This document shows, one piece after another, positions 8,325-16,721 of a DNA stretch of 64,000 nucleotides; position 1 is the first letter of the stretch; each line of letters starts with the position of its first letter. Below the pieces are notes generated by a model, which saw nothing but the letters and a program-made list of their open reading frames with translations, had not been told where the DNA came from and did no database searches. The stretch comes from HB2-32-21 sp041603535 (lineage in GTDB: Bacteria; Pseudomonadota; Gammaproteobacteria; Pseudomonadales; Porticoccaceae), in contig JBFIEE010000005.1 in NCBI GenBank assembly GCA_041603535.1, positions 1 to 64,000 of the forward strand, given 5' to 3'. The position numbers and the translations under genes were made by a program.

Positions 8325-9227
8325 TCAGTCGGTGCGGTTGGTAATGAGCGTACCGACGCCCTCATTCGTAAAAATTTCCAGTAACACCGCATGATCGACG
8401 CGGCCGTCGATAATGTGGGCCGAGGTAACACCATTTTGCACCGCTTCCAGGGCGCATCGAATTTTCGGTAACATGCCACCCTTTATTGTGTCGTCGGCAA
8501 TCAGCGCGTCGACCTCAGCCGTTCCGAGTCCGGTAAGCACGGTTCCCGATGCATCCTCCAGGCCTGCGACGTTGGTGAGCAAAATCAGTTTTTCGGCACC
8601 GAGAACCTCGGCCAGTTTACCAGCGACAAGATCGGCATTGATGTTATAGGTCGCGCCTTGATCATCGGCTCCAATGGGGGCGATGACCGGGATAAAATTG
8701 CTTGCCGTAAGCATGTCGATTACCTGGGTGTTGATACACTCGACCTCCCCGACCTGGCCAATATCGATAATTTCGGGCGCTTCCACCTCAGGCGTTTTCC
8801 GCGACACTACCAGTTTTTTCGCCTTGATCAGCTGCCCATCTTTGCCGGTTAGCCCAACGGCCTTGCCGCCCGCATGATTGATCAGGCTGACGATTTCCTT
8901 GTTGACGGCAGCTCCGAGAACCATCTCCACCACATCCATGGTTTTGCTGTCGGTGACACGCATACCGTCGACGAATTGCGAGGCAATTCCCAGCTTTTCC
9001 AGAAGCGTTCCAATTTGTGGCCCCCCGCCGTGGACGACAACAGGGTTCATGCCCACCAGTTTCATTAATACAATGTCTTTGGCAAAGCTGCGCTTGAGTT
9101 TTTCGTCGATCATGGCGTTGCCGCCAAATTTAACGACGAGGGTGCGGCCCGTGAACTTCTGGATGTAGGGTAGCGCCTCAGAGAGAATTTTTGTCGTAAG
9201 AATAGCTTCATCACGTGACAGTGACAT
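8325..9227 (-). CDS. argB: N-acetylglutamate kinase
   Basis: 300 aa. Phosphorylates N-acetylglutamate in arginine synthesis. Motifs: VVKFGGNAM (phosphate-binding Lys), VVVHGGGPQIG, NINADLVAGKLAE and the C-terminal GTLITN. The N-terminal helix before the core (SRDEAILTTKILSEALPYIQKF) is the arginine-sensing extension of hexameric, feedback-inhibited NAGKs such as that of Pseudomonas. GAGGAG lies about 10 nt before the ATG. It sits 35 bp downstream of algC. Confidence 0.96.
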   Translation of the reverse strand: MSLSRDEAILTTKILSEALPYIQKFTGRTLVVKFGGNAMIDEKLKRSFAKDIVLMKLVGMNPVVVHGGGPQIGTLLEKLGIASQFVDGMRVTDSKTMDVVEMVLGAAVNKEIVSLINHAGGKAVGLTGKDGQLIKAKKLVVSRKTPEVEAPEIIDIGQVGEVECINTQVIDMLTASNFIPVIAPIGADDQGATYNINADLVAGKLAEVLGAEKLILLTNVAGLEDASGTVLTGLGTAEVDALIADDTIKGGMLPKIRCALEAVQNGVTSAHIIDGRVDHAVLLEIFTNEGVGTLITNRTD

Positions 9228-9262
9228 CAGGTAAATCTCCTCGGGTGCCGGGCTGGAATAGC

Positions 9263-11692
9263 CTAAAAAGGCAGTTCTATATCCGGCGCAACAATGCTTA
9301 TCTGCTCTTTGAATAACTTCTGGATTTTGCTTAAGGCTGGTTCATCTTTGGCTTCAAAACGCAGGGTGAGTGCGGCCGATGTGTTGGACGCTCGAATCAA
9401 ACCCCAGCCATCTGGGAATTCTACCCGCAAACCGTCTACTTTGATCAGCGTGCCGTGTTTGAAAACAGCATTTTTTTTAAGTTGGTCAACGAGAGTAAAT
9501 TTTTCGTCGTCGGGTACTGGCACCTTTATTTCGGGTGTTGCGACCACAACGTCAAAGCTGGCGACGATGTCATCCAGGCCCTGCTCCCGCAGGCCCATGA
9601 TCTCGAGTAGTCGGGCGGCGGCGTACAGGCCGTCATCAAAGCCGAACCAGCGATCGCTAAAAAAGATATGGCCGCTGTATTCGCCTCCCAATGGTGCGCC
9701 GGTTTCGCGTATTTTGCGGCGGATATTCGAGTGCCCGGTCTTATGCATGATGGGGCGGCCACCGTAACTGCTTACCAGCTCACCGAGGCGGCGGGTTGAT
9801 TTAACATCAAAGACGATGTCTGCCCCGGGTTGCCGAGCAAGCAGGTCGCGGGCAAATATCATGAGTAATTCATCCGGCCAGACGATACGTCCCGATGCGG
9901 ATATCGCCACGATCCGGTCGCCGTCGCCGTCGAAAGCGATACCAAGGTCGGCGCCTGCCTCCTTTACCGTCGCGATCAGATCCTGCAGGTTTCCAGGGTC
10001 AGAGGGGTCTGGCGCGTGATAGGGGAAGTCGCCTTTAATTTCACAGTACAGGGGTGTTACCTTGCAGCCAAGCGTACTGAGTAGTTGTGGCGCGATTGGC
10101 CCCATTACGCCATTTGCGCAATCGACAACCACGTGTAGTGAGACGGGCAGGGCGATGTCATCAGTGATAGCAGAGAGGTATGCTTCAACGACATCTTTCT
10201 GGTTACACTGTCCGTTACCCGTCAGCCAGTTTGCAGCCTTCATCGCTGTAGCCAGGTTCGTGATACTTTCAGGCCCCATGACGTCGCCGGCGACCACCAT
10301 TTTGAACCCGTTATCATCGGCTGGATTGTGGCTGGCGGTAACGATAACGCCGGAATCAACACCGGGCAGATGTTGGATGCCAAAATTAAACACCGGGGTT
10401 GGGATACGGCCGATATTGTCGACATGGCAGCCCGTTGACAAAATACCGTCGATCAGGGCTTCCTGCAGCGACGGACTGGTGAGCCGACCATCGGCAGCGA
10501 CAACAAGGCGATTGTTGTCGGCGGCGAGACCCTGGCTACCCAATGTCTTGCCCAGTGCACTCGCAAACGCGGTAGTAATCTGGGTGGTGGCGTCACCGCG
10601 GATGTCGTAACTTCGAAACACGGCTGGCGGGTACAATTCGGCATCACTGTCATCTCCTTTATCCGGTGAAGGTGGCGCATCGGCGTTTTCTGTTTCGGCG
10701 CGGATTTTGGTCTGGTCTGTTGGCCTATGAACTTCGGCATTGCCCGGTCGGCGTTTACTGTTTTTGCTGGGCTTTGTTTCAGGGATTTGTTCAGGATTAT
10801 TTTTTGTCGGGAGGCCGCCATCACCATTTTTGGGGCTCGTGATTTTGCTGCCGCCGTCGTCATTTAATCGAACCACATAACGAATAAGCATTATGACCAG
10901 TAGCAGGGTTACCACGACAATGCCTACGGCGATAGCTAAAAATACAAGCAATGATTTCGGCACTGATTCAGGGAGGTTTTCTGGGGCGTCGAAAATTATC
11001 TGCCAGTCAGCCGTTCCCTGAATGGGACTGCTGGCGCTAAACGCGGGCGACCCTGTCCCGACCGAGCTAATGGTCTGCGGAGTAAATCCTCGTGGTGTTT
11101 GCTGGACAGTGGCGCGACCGCCGTCTGCACCGGCTTTGGCCAATACGACTTCAAGCTGGGCGACCGACAAAGTGGCCAATACACCGCCGACAACGTTGCT
11201 ATCGGCTAACGCCGGAGCTGCCATCAAAATTTGCCAGACGTCGTTGGTTCTGGCGGCTGCAGGTTTCGGGCGTTTGCCTCTGGTGATGGCGTTGAGCATG
11301 TCCAGCGCCACAAAATTTTCGTTGCCGTCAGCGTAATTGGTGCCAGCTTTCACCAGCCGGACATGTTGCAGTTCAGGAAACCGACTGCGCAGTGACTGTT
11401 CGGCCGCGCCAGGTAGCCACGGTTGATTTGATGCCGGGGCGCCTGTTGCCAGAGCAGTTGCTGCGAACGTATCGAGTTCCGTCTGAACACCAGTCAGATA
11501 CTTCGAGACTTGTTGCGCGCGAGCCTCAGCGCCCTGTTTGAGGCGCGTTTCGATCTGTGCCTTCCAGGGTAGGGTAACCAGAGCTTCGTATCGATTGTGG
11601 ATCAACAAACCCGCACCGAGGATGAGCACAATTACCCCAGCTAACACGATGGGTTGTTTGATGAGTGTGTGAACGATATGCGGGAGCTTCAC
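9263..11692 (-). CDS. algC: Phosphomannomutase/phosphoglucomutase with membrane-anchored N-terminal domain
   Basis: 809 aa, GTG start. The C-terminal half (about 358-809) is an AlgC-type phosphohexomutase: FRSYDIRG, phosphoserine loop TASHNP (Ser454), metal loop DGDGDR, sugar loop GGEYSGH and phosphate loop RASNTSAALTLRF. The N-terminal half has a transmembrane helix (about 15-30), a periplasmic-type domain to about 245, a second helix (about 246-268) and a charged linker rich in Lys, Pro and Asp. P. aeruginosa AlgC has a comparable long annotated form. It supplies mannose-1-P and glucose-1-P for LPS and exopolysaccharide. Follows coaBC without the dut gene usually found between them. Confidence 0.92.
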   Translation of the reverse strand: MKLPHIVHTLIKQPIVLAGVIVLILGAGLLIHNRYEALVTLPWKAQIETRLKQGAEARAQQVSKYLTGVQTELDTFAATALATGAPASNQPWLPGAAEQSLRSRFPELQHVRLVKAGTNYADGNENFVALDMLNAITRGKRPKPAAARTNDVWQILMAAPALADSNVVGGVLATLSVAQLEVVLAKAGADGGRATVQQTPRGFTPQTISSVGTGSPAFSASSPIQGTADWQIIFDAPENLPESVPKSLLVFLAIAVGIVVVTLLLVIMLIRYVVRLNDDGGSKITSPKNGDGGLPTKNNPEQIPETKPSKNSKRRPGNAEVHRPTDQTKIRAETENADAPPSPDKGDDSDAELYPPAVFRSYDIRGDATTQITTAFASALGKTLGSQGLAADNNRLVVAADGRLTSPSLQEALIDGILSTGCHVDNIGRIPTPVFNFGIQHLPGVDSGVIVTASHNPADDNGFKMVVAGDVMGPESITNLATAMKAANWLTGNGQCNQKDVVEAYLSAITDDIALPVSLHVVVDCANGVMGPIAPQLLSTLGCKVTPLYCEIKGDFPYHAPDPSDPGNLQDLIATVKEAGADLGIAFDGDGDRIVAISASGRIVWPDELLMIFARDLLARQPGADIVFDVKSTRRLGELVSSYGGRPIMHKTGHSNIRRKIRETGAPLGGEYSGHIFFSDRWFGFDDGLYAAARLLEIMGLREQGLDDIVASFDVVVATPEIKVPVPDDEKFTLVDQLKKNAVFKHGTLIKVDGLRVEFPDGWGLIRASNTSAALTLRFEAKDEPALSKIQKLFKEQISIVAPDIELPF

Positions 11693-11760
11693 GAGTAAAA
11701 AACGGTATCCTTGGTAGAGATTAAAGTCTTATGCGTTCGATCCACAACGGCGGGTAAGTG

Positions 11761-12957
11761 TTACACAATCAGCCGCAGCGAGATATATTCAATCAGTTTT
11801 CTTGCCAGCAGGGTCTTGCTCATCTGTGGTATTACTTCACTGTTTTCTGCGGACACCAGAGTGACCTGATTGTCGTCGCTATTAAAACCAATAGCCTGAT
11901 TGGAAACGTCATTGGCGACAACCAGATCCAGTTTCTTGGCAAGCAGTTTTTTGCGCGCGAAAACCTCCAGGTTCTGTGTTTCAGCGGCGAAACCAACCGT
12001 AAACGGTCGGTTTTCGAGCGCAGCAATGGTGGCCACGATATCGGGATTTTTTGTTAGCGCTATTGACAGGGTATCCGTGCTTTTCTTGATCTTCTGGTCC
12101 GCGCTGGTTAGCGGCCGATAATCTGCGACAGCTGCTGCAGCGATAAATATGTCGGCCTGCTCCGCGGCGCTGAGAGCTGCTGAGAGCATGTCCTGAGCAG
12201 AAATGACCTGTACCACCTTTACGCGCTCTGGTGGCGTCAGGTTGACCGGGCCGCTGATAAGCGTCGTGCTGGCGCCTGCTTCCGCTGCGGCGGCGGCAAG
12301 GGCGTAGCCCATTTTGCCGGAGCTGTGATTAGAAATATAACGCACGGGATCTAAGGCCTCACGGGTTGGCCCTGCTGTAATGACGACCTTTTTGCCGTCA
12401 AGGATTCGCGATTCAAACAGTGCCGCTGCTTGCAGCGCCAGGCGGTCGGCTTCCTCCATCCGGCCGGGGCCGGTGTCGCCACAGGCCTGATAGCCCTGTG
12501 CCGGACCGAATATCTTGATGTCGCGGGCCTGCAGTTTGACGATGTTTTCCTGCGTACAGGCTTTAGCCCACATCGCCTGATTCATGGCCGGGGCCAGGGC
12601 AATCTGGCAGTGACTGGCCAAACAGACGGTGCTCAGGAGATCGCCCCCTTCGCCATGACACAGGCGAGCAATGAAGTCTGCGCTGGCCGGGGCGATGAGG
12701 ATAAGGTCTGCCCAGCGCGCTAACTGGATGTGGCCCATCGCGGCCTCGGCCTCGGGGTCGAGCAGCTCGGTGTGTACGGGGTGCCCAGACAGCGCCTGCA
12801 GGGTCATCGGTGTAATAAACTCGCGCGCAGCGGGCGTCATAACGACGCGGACGTCGGCACCCAACTTTTGCAGCTGGCGGATCAGCTCTGCGCTTTTATA
12901 GGCGGCGATACCGCCGGTAACGCCGAGCAAAACCTGTTTGTTAACCAGCGAAGCCAT
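11761..12957 (-). CDS. coaBC: Bifunctional phosphopantothenoylcysteine decarboxylase/synthetase
   Basis: 398 aa. Makes 4'-phosphopantothenoylcysteine and decarboxylates it for coenzyme A synthesis. The CoaC half has GVTGGIAAYK, active-site His in MGHIQLARWAD, PAMNQAMW and the Cys loop ACGDTGPGRM. The CoaB half has the dinucleotide motif TAGPTREALDPVRYISN, SSGKMGYALA and the Lys region KKSTDTLSIALTKNPDIV. Divergent from radC, as in many gammaproteobacteria. Confidence 0.96.
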   Translation of the reverse strand: MASLVNKQVLLGVTGGIAAYKSAELIRQLQKLGADVRVVMTPAAREFITPMTLQALSGHPVHTELLDPEAEAAMGHIQLARWADLILIAPASADFIARLCHGEGGDLLSTVCLASHCQIALAPAMNQAMWAKACTQENIVKLQARDIKIFGPAQGYQACGDTGPGRMEEADRLALQAAALFESRILDGKKVVITAGPTREALDPVRYISNHSSGKMGYALAAAAAEAGASTTLISGPVNLTPPERVKVVQVISAQDMLSAALSAAEQADIFIAAAAVADYRPLTSADQKIKKSTDTLSIALTKNPDIVATIAALENRPFTVGFAAETQNLEVFARKKLLAKKLDLVVANDVSNQAIGFNSDDNQVTLVSAENSEVIPQMSKTLLARKLIEYISLRLIV

Positions 12958-13035
12958 ATTGATCCTGTAAAAGTGTGCCCGGAGCGTTAAGATACCACCT
13001 GCAAATGGAATTACGAAGACGTAGAGGGATATACG

Positions 13036-13710
13036 GTGACTATTAAAGATTGGCCGGAAGGTGAGCGGCCCAGAGAAAAGCTGTTGCTACAGGGCGCGAA
13101 AGCGCTATCCGACGCGGAGCTTTTGGCGATATTCCTACGTACTGGCTTTGCCGGGCGATCGGCAGTGGGGCTAGCGCGGGATCTGCTCAAGCAGTTTGGC
13201 AGCATCACCGGACTATTGTCTGCCGATCGGGCAGCGTTCTGTGCAGTAAAAGGCCTGGGGGACGCCAAGTTTGCCCAACTTCAGTCGGCTCTTGAGTTAT
13301 CGCGCCGACATCTTGGTGAGCAGTTGACGCGGGAGACTGTGTTCAGCAACCCGGCCACCGTGACTGGATTTGTACGGGCGCAACTACGGGATTACCAGCA
13401 CGAAGTTTTCATGGCGCTCTTTCTTGATAACCGACATCGATTGATTGCTGTTGAGGAGTTGTTCCGGGGCACTATTGACGGCGCCAGCGTCTATCCTAGA
13501 GAGGTCGTTAAAAGGGCTTTGCAGCACAATGCGGCAGCGTTAATTTTTGCCCACAATCATCCCTCGGGAATTGCAGAACCAAGTGTCGCAGACGAACAGA
13601 TAACCGGACGTTTGATACGGGCGTTGGCATTAGTAGACATCCGTGTACTCGATCATATTATTGTCGGTAGTGAAGGTGAAGTATCCCTTGCAGAGCGTGG
13701 AAAAATCTAA
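13036..13710 (+). CDS. radC: RadC/JAMM-domain protein
   Basis: 224 aa. An N-terminal helix-hairpin-helix-like region (LSDAELLAIFLRTG; VKGLGDAKFAQLQ) is followed by an MPN/JAMM domain with the metal motif HNHPSG...D. The family name comes from DNA repair, but its biochemical role is unsettled. GTG start with GAGGG about 8 nt upstream. Divergent from coaBC and followed by the rpmB promoter. Confidence 0.93.
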   Translation: MTIKDWPEGERPREKLLLQGAKALSDAELLAIFLRTGFAGRSAVGLARDLLKQFGSITGLLSADRAAFCAVKGLGDAKFAQLQSALELSRRHLGEQLTRETVFSNPATVTGFVRAQLRDYQHEVFMALFLDNRHRLIAVEELFRGTIDGASVYPREVVKRALQHNAAALIFAHNHPSGIAEPSVADEQITGRLIRALALVDIRVLDHIIVGSEGEVSLAERGKI

Positions 13711-13725
13711 AGACGTGAATCAGAT

Positions 13726-13754
13726 TTGATTTTGACGCGCCGCTCTGGTATAAA
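13726..13754 (+). promoter_or_regulatory. Sigma-70 promoter of rpmB-rpmG
   Basis: TTGATT (13726-13731), a 17-bp spacer, and TATAAA (13749-13754) preceded by TG (extended -10). A GC-rich discriminator (CGCGCC) follows, typical of stringently controlled ribosomal promoters. It leaves a leader of about 110 nt before rpmB. Confidence 0.65.
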
Positions 13755-13871
13755 ACGCGCCTCTTTTTTGTGGGCTTGGCCCGTTAGGCCGCCGCTGGCA
13801 GTAACCACGGTAGTGGTAACGTTACGGTGCTGGGCGAAGCCCCTTTCAGCGATATATGCAGAGGCAGTGTC

Positions 13872-14108
13872 ATGTCGAGAGTGTGTCAGGTAACCGGAAA
13901 ACGTCCCATGAGCGGCAACAACGTTTCTCATGCCAAGAACAGGACGCGTCGTCGTTTTGAGCCGAATCTCCACAGTCACCGTTTCTGGGTGGAGTCGGAA
14001 AAGCGGTTCGTCAAATTGCGCGTATCTACCAAGGGCTTGCGCATTATTGACAAACACGGCATTGAACGCGTACTTAATGATATGCGCGGACGCGGTACAA
14101 AGGTTTAA
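13872..14108 (+). CDS. rpmB: 50S ribosomal protein L28
   Basis: 78 aa starting MSRVCQVTGKRPMSGNNVSH, a near-textbook L28 sequence; E. coli L28 is also 78 aa. GAGG precedes the ATG. The open frame extends 15 codons upstream but that part is not L28. Followed 22 bp later by rpmG, the standard rpmBG operon. Confidence 0.97.
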   Translation: MSRVCQVTGKRPMSGNNVSHAKNRTRRRFEPNLHSHRFWVESEKRFVKLRVSTKGLRIIDKHGIERVLNDMRGRGTKV

Positions 14109-14130
14109 TCCAGGTTTCAGGAGTCTAGCA

Positions 14131-14298
14131 ATGGCTAAATCAAACAGAGATAAAGTAAAGCTGGTGTCCAGTGCGGGTACCGGACACTACTACACGACGA
14201 CCAAGAACAAACGAAACATGCCGGAAAAAATGGAAATGAAGAAATTTGATCCCGTGGTTCGTCAGCATGTCATGTACAAGGAAGCCAAAATTAAGTAA
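14131..14298 (+). CDS. rpmG: 50S ribosomal protein L33
   Basis: 55 aa, MAKSNRDKVKLVSSAGTGHYY at the start and VRQHVMYKEAKIK at the end. It has no Cys pairs, so this is the zinc-independent form of L33. Second gene of rpmBG, closed by a strong terminator. Confidence 0.96.
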   Translation: MAKSNRDKVKLVSSAGTGHYYTTTKNKRNMPEKMEMKKFDPVVRQHVMYKEAKIK

Positions 14299-14342
14299 TG
14301 GTGTTGTCAGCCTCGGGCTTCAGGGAGTTTCCCTGCGGCAAG

Positions 14343-14385
14343 CGCCCATAAAAAAGCCCGGTTCTACCGGGCTTTTTTATGGGCG
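14343..14385 (+). terminator. Intrinsic terminator of rpmBG
   Basis: A perfect 19-bp inverted repeat (14343-14361 / 14367-14385) with a 5-nt loop. The inner stem is GCCCGG/CCGGGC flanked by six A and six T; the arms extend through CGCCCAT/ATGGGCG. By symmetry it could work in both directions. Confidence 0.9.
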
Positions 14386-14497
14386 TCATTTTTATGTGCG
14401 CCTTAGTCACGTGGGGGATAGTTGACCAGCTAATCATGCGGCGAAGTTTTTTATAAAGTTGGATAGCAGAGATGGGTCACTGGCAACAATCTGGCTG

Positions 14498-14506
14498 TGG
14501 TATAAA
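14498..14506 (+). promoter_or_regulatory. Extended -10 promoter of mutM
   Basis: TGGTATAAA, an extended -10 element, about 40 nt upstream of the mutM start. No good -35 is visible at 17-18 bp, which extended -10 promoters tolerate. Tentative. Confidence 0.4.
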
Positions 14507-14545
14507 TGTTGTCCAATCACTCCCTGAGAGCCGGTTCCAGGATTC

Positions 14546-15361
14546 ATGCCTGAATTACCTGAGGTAGAAACGACACTGCGAGGCATCATGCCGCACGCCT
14601 TGGGTCGCCGCGTCATCTCTATGCGCATCAGCAACAGGGCATTGCGCTGGCCGATTCCCCCGAGCCTTCCAGCAGGCATCAGCGGATGCGCGATACAGGG
14701 CATGACGCGACGGGGCAAGTATCTGTTGCTGGGGTTTGAGCATGGCCATCTGATGGTGCACCTGGGGATGTCAGGTAGCCTGCGGGTAGTGCCTGTCGAG
14801 GCACTGGCTGGCAAGCATGACCATGCAGACATCGTTCTCGATAGCGGGCTTGCCCTGCGTTTTAACGACCCGCGTCGCTTTGGGTCTATTCTCTGGCTAG
14901 AGGGAGAGCCTGCGCAGCATCCCTTGTTAAGGAATTTGGGTCCGGAGCCATTGGGTGGCGACTTTAACGTCACATACCTGCATGGAGTTGCGCGGCAACG
15001 CTCCGTACCTGTTAAGAGCCTGTTGATGGATAGTCGGGTGGTGGTCGGTGTGGGGAATATCTATGCCAATGAAGTGTTGTTCATGAGTGGTATTCATCCG
15101 TTGCGTCAGGCTCGACGTGTCTCGCTGACTCGCTATGCGCGGTTAGCGGCTGCCATTAAAAACGTATTGCAGTCAGCCATCGCGCAGGGCGGCACTACTT
15201 TACGCGATTTTGTCGGTGGAGACGGCAAGCCAGGGTATTTCAAGCAGCAATTGCAGGTCTATGGCCGAGGCAGTCAGCCCTGTAATAAATGCGGTGGTGT
15301 GTTAAAGGAGACAAGATTAAGTCAGCGCAGCACCGTTTATTGCCCAAAATGCCAGCGCTAG
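14546..15361 (+). CDS. mutM: Formamidopyrimidine-DNA glycosylase (Fpg)
   Basis: 271 aa (E. coli 269). Bifunctional glycosylase/AP lyase that removes 8-oxoguanine. Catalytic Pro2 and Glu3 (MPELPEVET), Lys in MTRRGKYLLL, the helix-two-turn-helix region VGVGNIYANEVLF, and a C-terminal zinc finger (CNKCGG...CPKC) are all present. Confidence 0.97.
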   Translation: MPELPEVETTLRGIMPHALGRRVISMRISNRALRWPIPPSLPAGISGCAIQGMTRRGKYLLLGFEHGHLMVHLGMSGSLRVVPVEALAGKHDHADIVLDSGLALRFNDPRRFGSILWLEGEPAQHPLLRNLGPEPLGGDFNVTYLHGVARQRSVPVKSLLMDSRVVVGVGNIYANEVLFMSGIHPLRQARRVSLTRYARLAAAIKNVLQSAIAQGGTTLRDFVGGDGKPGYFKQQLQVYGRGSQPCNKCGGVLKETRLSQRSTVYCPKCQR

Positions 15362-15371
15362 CCCTAATACT

Positions 15372-15441
15372 GCGTTGGTTCCTCCGTTGGTTACTACGTT
15401 GGCGCGAAACTGAAGTTAACGCGACACTAAGTTAACGCGAC
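15372..15441. repeat. Short degenerate direct repeats between mutM and coaD
   Basis: The spacer contains three spaced copies of a CGTTGG word followed by two copies of GTTAACGCGACA separated by a few bases. Similar words (GTTGGTTA, GTTAACGCC) recur in the spacer near 20840-20885. Function unknown; probably degenerate intergenic sequence. Confidence 0.35.
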
Positions 15442-15499
15442 ATAGCGCAGCCATAGCTGCCGTACAGGTAAGTACCCGCACGCACGGCGGGCTGTATTG

Positions 15500-15976
15500 T
15501 CATTTAAACTTGTTGACCAGTGCTTCGGCTACTGAGGCGTGGACAAAAGGGGCGATATTACCTTTGAGGGCGGCAATCTCTCGCACCAGGCTTGATGAAA
15601 TATAGGAATGGTGCTCAGAAGGTGTGAGGAACACGCTTTCAATCTCAGGCGAGAGTGCACGATTCATATTCGCCATCTGGAATTCATATTCGAAGTCTGA
15701 AACCGCGCGTAAGCCGCGTAGTACCGCGGTTGAGCCGCAATCCCGAACGAAGTTGACCAGCAGGTAGTCAAAGCCTCTGATTTCAATATTGGATAAATGC
15801 GCAAGCGCGGACGCGGCGAGTTCGGCGCGCTCATCGAGGGTAAACAGCGGGGTTTTTTTTTCGCTGCTGGCAATGCCGAGGATGACCCGGTCGAAGAGTT
15901 TACAGGCCCTCTCAATGAGATCGATATGACCATTGGTAATAGGGTCGAAGGTTCCCGGATAAACAATTGTTTTCAT
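15500..15976 (-). CDS. coaD: Phosphopantetheine adenylyltransferase
   Basis: 158 aa (E. coli 159). Adenylates 4'-phosphopantetheine to dephospho-CoA. Nucleotidyltransferase motifs: YPGTFDPITNGH at the N-terminus, LRGLRAVSDFEYE and YISSSLVREIA. Lies 35 bp downstream of rsmD, the usual rsmD-coaD pair, and serves the same CoA pathway as coaBC upstream in the window. Confidence 0.97.
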   Translation of the reverse strand: MKTIVYPGTFDPITNGHIDLIERACKLFDRVILGIASSEKKTPLFTLDERAELAASALAHLSNIEIRGFDYLLVNFVRDCGSTAVLRGLRAVSDFEYEFQMANMNRALSPEIESVFLTPSEHHSYISSSLVREIAALKGNIAPFVHASVAEALVNKFK

Positions 15977-16011
15977 AGACTGACTCCACGGCGTTGCGCA
16001 TGGTAAACAAT

Positions 16012-16650
16012 TTAATCCCGTTGCTCAATTAGTGGTGAGGATTGTCGGGCATGGCCGTGGCTCGGGTGGCGGTAGAGACGAGCGTCAACAGATCCGAAAA
16101 CACGGTGTCGACACAACTCCCAATGCGAGTCGGCCAAGGCGGTAAAGTTTTGTCCGACGGCGGACTCTGTATAAATCAATGCGTCAGCCGCCAGCCAGTT
16201 ACCGGACTCAAGAGCCGCTACCGAATCTGCCAATAGACCTGAGTCGAATGGTGGGTCGAGGAACACGATATCGAAGGTTTCACTGAGGGCTTGATTGGCT
16301 TCGAGCCAGGTGAGGGCGTCACTGTGAGCGACCATGACCGTATTGGCCTGCAGATTTGAGCAATGCTGTTGCAGTGCTCGACAGGCTTGCGCATTCTGCT
16401 CAACCAGGACCACTGCCCCGGCGTGTCGGGATGCGGCCTCCAGGCCCAGGGCACCTGATCCGGAGAACAAATCAAGGCAGCGTGCGCCCGGCAGGTCTGG
16501 CATAAGCCAGTTAAAGAGCGTCTCTCGCACCCTGTCGCCCGTAGGCCTTAATCCGCTGACGGCCGGAAATTCAAGTCTTCGGCCTCGCCATCGCCCGGCA
16601 ATGATGCGGATCTGGCCGGGCCGAACGAAAGAGTTGGGTCGTTTTGACAA
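16012..16650 (-). CDS. rsmD: 16S rRNA m2G966 methyltransferase
   Basis: 212 aa. Methylates G966 of 16S rRNA. Motifs: RIIAGRWRGRRL near the start, RPTGDRVRETLFNWL, SAM motif LDLFSGSGALGLEA and catalytic DPPF. TTG start with AGGAG 8 nt upstream; no ATG fits. Divergent from ftsY. Confidence 0.94.
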   Translation of the reverse strand: MSKRPNSFVRPGQIRIIAGRWRGRRLEFPAVSGLRPTGDRVRETLFNWLMPDLPGARCLDLFSGSGALGLEAASRHAGAVVLVEQNAQACRALQQHCSNLQANTVMVAHSDALTWLEANQALSETFDIVFLDPPFDSGLLADSVAALESGNWLAADALIYTESAVGQNFTALADSHWELCRHRVFGSVDARLYRHPSHGHARQSSPLIEQRD

Positions 16651-16721
16651 CCGCCACGCTCCTGATTGTCAGGTAAAATGGTAGGATACACCGCTTCTGC
16701 TAGCCCAGGTAAAAACAGTTA

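Noticed and set aside
10062..10610. 182-codon open frame on the + strand opposite algC
   Set aside because: It is a shadow of algC, which has all mutase motifs on the minus strand; the antisense product has no recognisable domain.
13728..13754. TTGACG at 13732 as the rpmB -35
   Set aside because: Only 11 bp from the -10; TTGATT at 13726 gives the normal 17 bp.
14452..14457. TATAAA as a mutM -10 with TTGACC at 14422 as -35
   Set aside because: The spacer would be 24 bp, too long; the extended -10 at 14498-14506 is a better candidate.
15362..15499. REP-like element or attachment site
   Set aside because: The repeats are short and degenerate, with no clear palindrome or integrase gene nearby.
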